From NCBI GenBank assembly GCA_035771175.1, contig CM069603.1, forward strand, positions 25,148,286-25,212,285: a stretch of 64,000 nt of DNA, in the 5' to 3' direction. The translations under genes and the position numbers were made by a program. This DNA comes from Paratinospora sagittata. Its lineage: Eukaryota; Streptophyta; Magnoliopsida; Ranunculales; Menispermaceae. Each line of letters begins with the position of its first letter. Within the stretch, counting starts at the first letter, position 1. The notes below the pieces were generated by a model. The model was not told the DNA's origin, ran no database searches, and saw only the letters and a program-made list of their open reading frames with translations. Below, piece by piece: positions 58,585 through 64,000 of this stretch.

Positions 58585-61500
58585 TGTCACGACGCCCTCC
58601 GTAAAGTGACGTCATGATCGACACAGAATGTCATATATACCATACCTAGACATATACGATACTCTGTCAGCCTCGTCCTTTAAGACAAAAACTCAAAAAT
58701 CACTAAATATTTTGGCAGAACCTCCCCATAAATCAGAGGTTCCACGAAATCCCTAATAATTACAAATTGCACATAAACAAATACAAAATCACATATGAAT
58801 CATATGTATCAATTCCATATTATCCCACATACATCAACAATATGTGACCATTCATATACACAACCACTATTCATTTTTCTTTCTCACAGGACTTATATAC
58901 ATCTAAGTCCCCAAAACATATACAACATTTAAACCATACACTAACTATTACACATTGTTTGGTGTTATATATATATATATATATACATATACTAAAAACA
59001 AAAGTGTATATACCCATCTCCCTGAACACACCACATACTCACACAGCAAAAAAGCAAGCTCAATCAATTCTCTGGAGCCTTACCCTTGCCCTTGTGATCA
59101 ACACCTATAATAAAAAGGGAGTGGGGTGAGCTACAACAAGCACAATGAGTAATCTAATATTGAAATTACATATGCATCAATAGAAAACATGACATTCAAA
59201 TCATCATTAAAACTCATATGCAAATCAATGTAATTATCAATACATGATTTAAATACTTTTCTCGCCTCTCTATACATATCATACAATGCATAAAGCTAAA
59301 ATATTCACCCTCAGGCATGTAACTGAGTATGTATCCCTATTTTGCATTTATAGGGATAATTCATCTTAGCAAACCATCCTCTCGATCATTCCAAGGTCTA
59401 GTCAACAAACTTCCCTCCTTGGAAATGATCACATACTTTCCTTACTTCGAGTAAGTCTAAGTATGTTCGATCTTAAAACCAAAGAATTTAAATGCATCAA
59501 CTAAACAATGCAATATGGCAATCATACATTCACATCATTATCAAAACAAAGTTTATTTAATACAATGTCATACATGAAAACCAAATTAGAAATACTCACC
59601 AATACAGGATTTTGTCTAAGTCCACAACATACACACTTAATCAATTTTCACCAACAATTACCACACAAGCACCTCACTTGTACGATGTACAATTCTCAAT
59701 TCACATCAACTCTCTACAAATTTAACATTGCAACACCTAAGCATGAATTCCAGCCACAAAAATTCAGTCAAGTTAATCGCTAAATTAATCTCAATGCATT
59801 AATAAATACCTTACCAATGCATTCTTAACATTTTAAATTTCCAGCACAAGTAGCACACTTGTGCTCATCACCAAACCCAGAATTTATCAGTTTTGTATCT
59901 CAATTCTCTGAAATTTACCATCACCAATCATCCATGATCAATTTCCAGCCATAAAACACAACAAATTACAACAATTCACCATTAAAATTTAGTTCCCAAA
60001 ACTCCTACCCAGAAATTCTGGAACATCAACTTCAACCATGAACAATCAATATTTAAACCATCAATCAACTTAGAATAATCAAGAGAACAATACCTTACAA
60101 TTGTACTCTACAAATCTCATATTCTCCAGCTTAAACCCATGTCTAACAATATTTGGAAAACATGATTCTGGCCATGCAAAATCAGTCCAATTATCACCAA
60201 ATGAATCACAAAACAACCATGAATTACTTACCCAAAGTTTCTTCCAGCAATTCATTTAATTCCTAGCTGAAGCCCTCTTGTTCCAGCTTGCAATCTAACC
60301 ATTGAAATCATTTGCATGTCACATATGTGAAACAAAGTGAAGAAAGGAATCCAAATCTGGAATTTTCAGCTCAAAACACCCATTCTTACCTTGGGTTTTA
60401 GCTTTCCAAGCTTCTCCTCTTCTTCCTCTTTCGTTTCCTCTTCCTTAGCTCTACAATTTTCCCAGTCCAGCAAGTTTAGAATGAGCTGAAAACAACTCTA
60501 AATGGCTGAAACTGGTCGTGAGATGTAGCACCCGTGCCTTTAGGTGATGTCATTTTGACCCATAGTGTACCCGTAGAGTACACGTATACATATGTGTATA
60601 TGTATTTTGATGCCCGAAGCACGTAAGTTCGAGTGTCTTTCCATGATTTTAGGTCATAAAGAGTGCGCATGAAGTTTCGGTACCATCGGAGACCCGTTCG
60701 ACGTCAAAACATGTCGAAAACGGTGTTTTGGATCCAGTGGAGCTCTCTCCATGGAGGAAGAGATTTCTGTCACAAATTACATCAATGGTTTGTTCTCATA
60801 GATCCGTGGTCCGATTGAGCTGAAATGTTGTCAGCTCATTCTTAAATGATAGATATTCATTATGAACGGTGACGATCTTGATAGGAGTTACCTAGTATGA
60901 GTTTTAAGACTCCAAACACTGTTTCACAGATTTTCAGATTTTCTTACGCAGTTTTGATAAAATAGATAGATCTCGTAATCCCACCGTTGGATTGAGTGAA
61001 AAGTTTACCAGAATGTTTATAACGTACTAAGGCAACGTTTGTACGGTTACGATGTTAAATTCGTGGGTATTTTGCAATAAATGGACTATCTAAGTGCAAG
61101 TATTGCAACAGAAAACTATTTTTTGATAGTTTTTGGGCAACTTTTAGTTGTGGGCCCAAGCTTATCTATTTAAGCAACCAAAACGTAATTTTAGGATCAT
61201 TTGCTCATTTCTCAGCCAGAAAAGAGAGAAAGGAGCTAGAGAAGAGAGAAAGGAGCTGAAGAGGAGAAGAGGAGAAAAGGAGAGGAAACCTAGGGTTGGT
61301 GGATTTTGCTCAAAATCCCTAAGGTTTGCATGTTTTTCCTCATTGTTCTTCCTTGAATCTCTTTGGTTCATGCATGCTAGTGTTGTTTTGATGCATGCAT
61401 TGTATGAAACCCAGACTTGAAGGGGTAGTGGAAATCAAATGTTGTTCAAATGCTTTGCATGTTTGATATGTGTGTTTAGAGTGTGTTGGGAACCCTCTAA

Positions 61501-63917
61501 AGGCAAAAACCCCAATTTCTAGCAAGAAATTGGTAGGGTTTAGTACAAATGACCTAGTCTTGGATCATTGACCTAGACTTTGACTTAAGCTTTGCATGCC
61601 ATCTATGATGGACTGATCAGTATTAGGGATTGATTCATGTATTTAGCTTGAGATTTTAATGGTGAAATCATATGGTTTAGTGTAAATGGTCATTGTTTGG
61701 TTCATGGCCTTAGGCTTTTCCCAAAGTCATGCATGTCAACTATGTTGTTCTAGGTGGCATTGTGGATGATTCCATGTTGCAAGATCAGTAAAATTCATGG
61801 CTGAACATGGTGGCCAAGTGTAAAATTGGCAATATGGCCTATGTATGAAAATTTCCATATTTGGGGCTTTTGATGCTCTTGATATAAAATCTGGAAAATT
61901 ATGCAATGTAGGTCTAATTGGACATGATTAGGGTTGTTTGATGATTGAATTCAGTGGGTTCTCATAATGGACACCCTAAGGTTGACTAATTTTGATCTAG
62001 GCTAAGTATTTGGTATTTTTCATGTGCTTTGGCAATTTTGCATGTAATTTGGGGATTTTGCCCAAATTGGGACTTTTCACCCAAAGCAAGTCAATTTATG
62101 AAATTGACTTGGGGATTGTTTAATTGGACCCAAATGGAGTAGAATCATGAGTTTAAAATGTTAGAACCTATGTTAAATTGATATGACTTAGTTCATTTTG
62201 ATCTTATGTTTTATATTGGCCTAATTGGGGATTTTGACCAAGACTTGGTCAATTGATAAAATTGACTTGATGTATAGTCTAATTGACCCTAATTATAATT
62301 GAATGTCATGTATATTAGTGGTTGGATCATGGGATCACCCTATTACATTCAATTAAGGTCAATCTCAGTTTAATTGAGTCTAAATGATTAAGTTGAGCAA
62401 TATGGAAATTGGCTCAAGGGGGTAATCAATTTAGAATCTAGTTGACTTTAGATTGGGTTTGAACATGGGGTTTTGACACACTTTATGACTGATTTTCAAT
62501 TGTGTGAACCGTGTTATTTCCAGGTCTTGTGATTGATCTTGAACCCGTTTAGTCAATTGGAGAGTGTTGGTGATTGGATTGGCTAGCCTTAGCCAATCAA
62601 GGGTGAGTGTTCTTTTACTTTTGGATTATTTATATGTGGAATTGTAGTATAGAAATGTTTTAAATGCTTATGTATGATGGTATGCATGTTTTAATATTCC
62701 ATGAAATACATTTGAGCATAATTCATTGGGATGACAATTTGGGTTGAGGCTCCTAGTTGGAATTTCCTCTTTTTGGGAATTCTCGTAAGTTTAGCGGCGA
62801 TCCCAGTTGTGTACCTGGCAGAGGGTTTTATGGCTTGTGTATGGGTAGGTTTGTTTAGGCTAATCTTACGTGCTGCACAGCCCCAGAAATCCTATTAGGA
62901 TACGAGTATTGAGTGTGTGTTCAGGTACTGTGTGTAGCGCACCAGCCTTGAACCCCCGTACTCAGGAGGTGTTAGGATTGCATGAGCATGACTATAAATG
63001 TTATGCATTGTCTTATGTATGACTTGATCCATTATGTTAGCATGTATGTAATCTATTTCGTCATCATGATATTTCAATGATTTATGATCTTACCATGTTT
63101 TATAAATGCACGTATATGCCACTTGTAAATAACATTCACTGAGCTGGCTGTAGCTCACACCACACCATCTTCTTTCAGGATCTGATAGAAAAGGAAAAGG
63201 GAAGGCTTGACTGCGGAGCGTCCCTTGTTTTTGTTTCATGTAGGTGTTGTACATTTAGTTTTGTATTTTGATAATTATGTACGTGATAACACCTAGTAAT
63301 TGTATATTTAACACATAGTTGGGATGTGTTGGATTTTGTATCATTTTGAAGACTTTGAAATTTTATATTTGGTAATTTGGAGAAGTAATATTTTATTTCA
63401 TTATGATCATGTTAGTTGGTTGTTAAGGATGTACTTTTATTTCTTTTTGGGGATTCGTATATGTATTTTAGGCTGACGGGACGTCGGGTGTACTGACTGA
63501 GGGTATACTAGGAGGTTCCCGTGCCAGTCATGACGTCACGTATAGTGGGTCGTGACATGAGATGTGGCTTGCAACATGCAACCGCCTCACCGACCAAAAT
63601 GTACTGCAAGCCCACAGAGAAGCGCGTTTCTTCCTTTAGGAAATGCGCTTCTTTGCAGCTCCCAGAAATGGTGCTCTCAGGTTTGCCATAGAAGCGCGTT
63701 TCTCCGCTTAGGGAGCGTGCTTCTTGCACCCAAATCTGAATTTTTTCTAAGTGTTAGGCATTTTATGATACGACTAGCCTCTTAGGGTACCAATAGCCCT
63801 AAAATACACGCCTTTACACTATCTAAAGGTCATGTACATACGTATACGCATACAAATATGTCTGACAATACGTATAAGTCAATGTACAAGTTTGACTCGT
63901 ACATACGGGGCGTTACA
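58585..63917 (-). repeat. 3' LTR of a minus-strand chromovirus that extends past the window
   Basis: Minus strand start TGTAACGCCCCG (63917), end GGGCGTCGTGACA (58585). Without the nested solo LTR it is about 2294 bp. It contains GCGCGTTTCTTCC-type boxes at 63616-63732. Reading frames inside are chance. Confidence 0.85.
60524..63557 (+). mobile_element. Chromovirus solo LTR, plus strand, 3034 bp
   Basis: TGTAGCACCCGTGCC...GGGTCGTGACA with perfect TSD TGAGA (60519-60523 and 63558-63562). Full-length relative of the mini LTR at 18888. A TATA-like 'tctatttaagc' lies near 61164, followed by a purine-rich leader (61200-61290). Confidence 0.95.
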
Positions 63918-64000
63918 ATCTCCCCAACTTAAAGGATTTCGTCCTCAAAATTTAAATCAAGGAACATACCTCAAGTGATGAACAAATCAAGAAACTGCTC
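63918..64000 (-). other. 3' end of the internal region of that chromovirus
   Basis: On the minus strand 'ttgaggacgaaatccttt' then 'aagttggggagat' precedes the LTR start. This is the polypurine-tract neighbourhood typical of Del/Tekay elements (compare 'tttgaggacgaagttcctt' near 3292). Too short to contain recognisable coding sequence. Confidence 0.85.

Noticed and set aside
61148..61420. 90-residue frame with KREKGAREERKELKRRRGEK
   Set aside because: Derived from the purine-rich leader of a solo LTR.

Overview
This window is plant nuclear DNA made almost entirely of nested LTR retrotransposons. Every coding stretch I can recognise is a retroelement gag, protease, reverse transcriptase (RT), RNase H, integrase (IN) or retroelement accessory ORF. 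I found no host gene, structural RNA gene or CRISPR array. The lineages are Ty3/gypsy chromovirus of Tekay/Del type, Ty3/gypsy Athila, Ty3/gypsy Tat, and Ty1/copia of Sirevirus/SIRE type. That mix, plus initiator-tRNA-Met and tRNA-Asp primer sites, points to an angiosperm with a large repeat-rich genome, probably a eudicot. The species cannot be named from this sequence.

Layout. 1-3330: decayed plus-strand Tekay gag-pol, followed by its 3' LTR (from 3326), split by a minus-strand solo LTR (4405-7115) that ends in a 411-bp fold-back. About 7570-46038: a broken Tat-type element (leader, gag, protease, minisatellite, and an antisense intron-containing accessory ORF) split by five insertions: Athila-1 (7662-13845), an Athila solo LTR (14721-16159), a Sirevirus solo LTR (17727-19920, itself holding a 449-bp mini LTR), a chromovirus solo LTR (20631-33588, itself holding Sirevirus-I 22185-32756, which holds another solo LTR 29318-30397), and Athila-2 (34292-45239, with an Athila solo LTR in its RT). 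About 46040-54476: minus-strand Sirevirus-II gag-pol with both outer LTRs truncated and a solo LTR beside its primer site. 54477-58584: a plus-strand chromovirus LTR with a Sirevirus solo LTR inside, then the start of another Sirevirus LTR. 58585-64000: minus-strand chromovirus 3' LTR with a solo LTR nested in it; the element body runs off the right edge.

Most insertions were delimited by reading TG...CA termini and 5-bp target-site duplications (TSDs). Ten solo LTRs against three elements with both LTRs indicates heavy LTR-LTR recombination. No element looks autonomous: RT cores are deleted, pol is missing, and active-site residues are changed.

The most interesting signals are non-coding. 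Sirevirus LTRs carry, just upstream of the primer site, a tandem array of small stem-loops whose loops are conserved (11 nt, about YRCCYGTAAGT) while the stems change in a compensatory way between units and between subfamilies. LTR upstream halves of four lineages carry arrays of CG-rich dyads. One such dyad array also sits inside Sirevirus-I, ahead of a third ORF that occupies the place where pol is missing.
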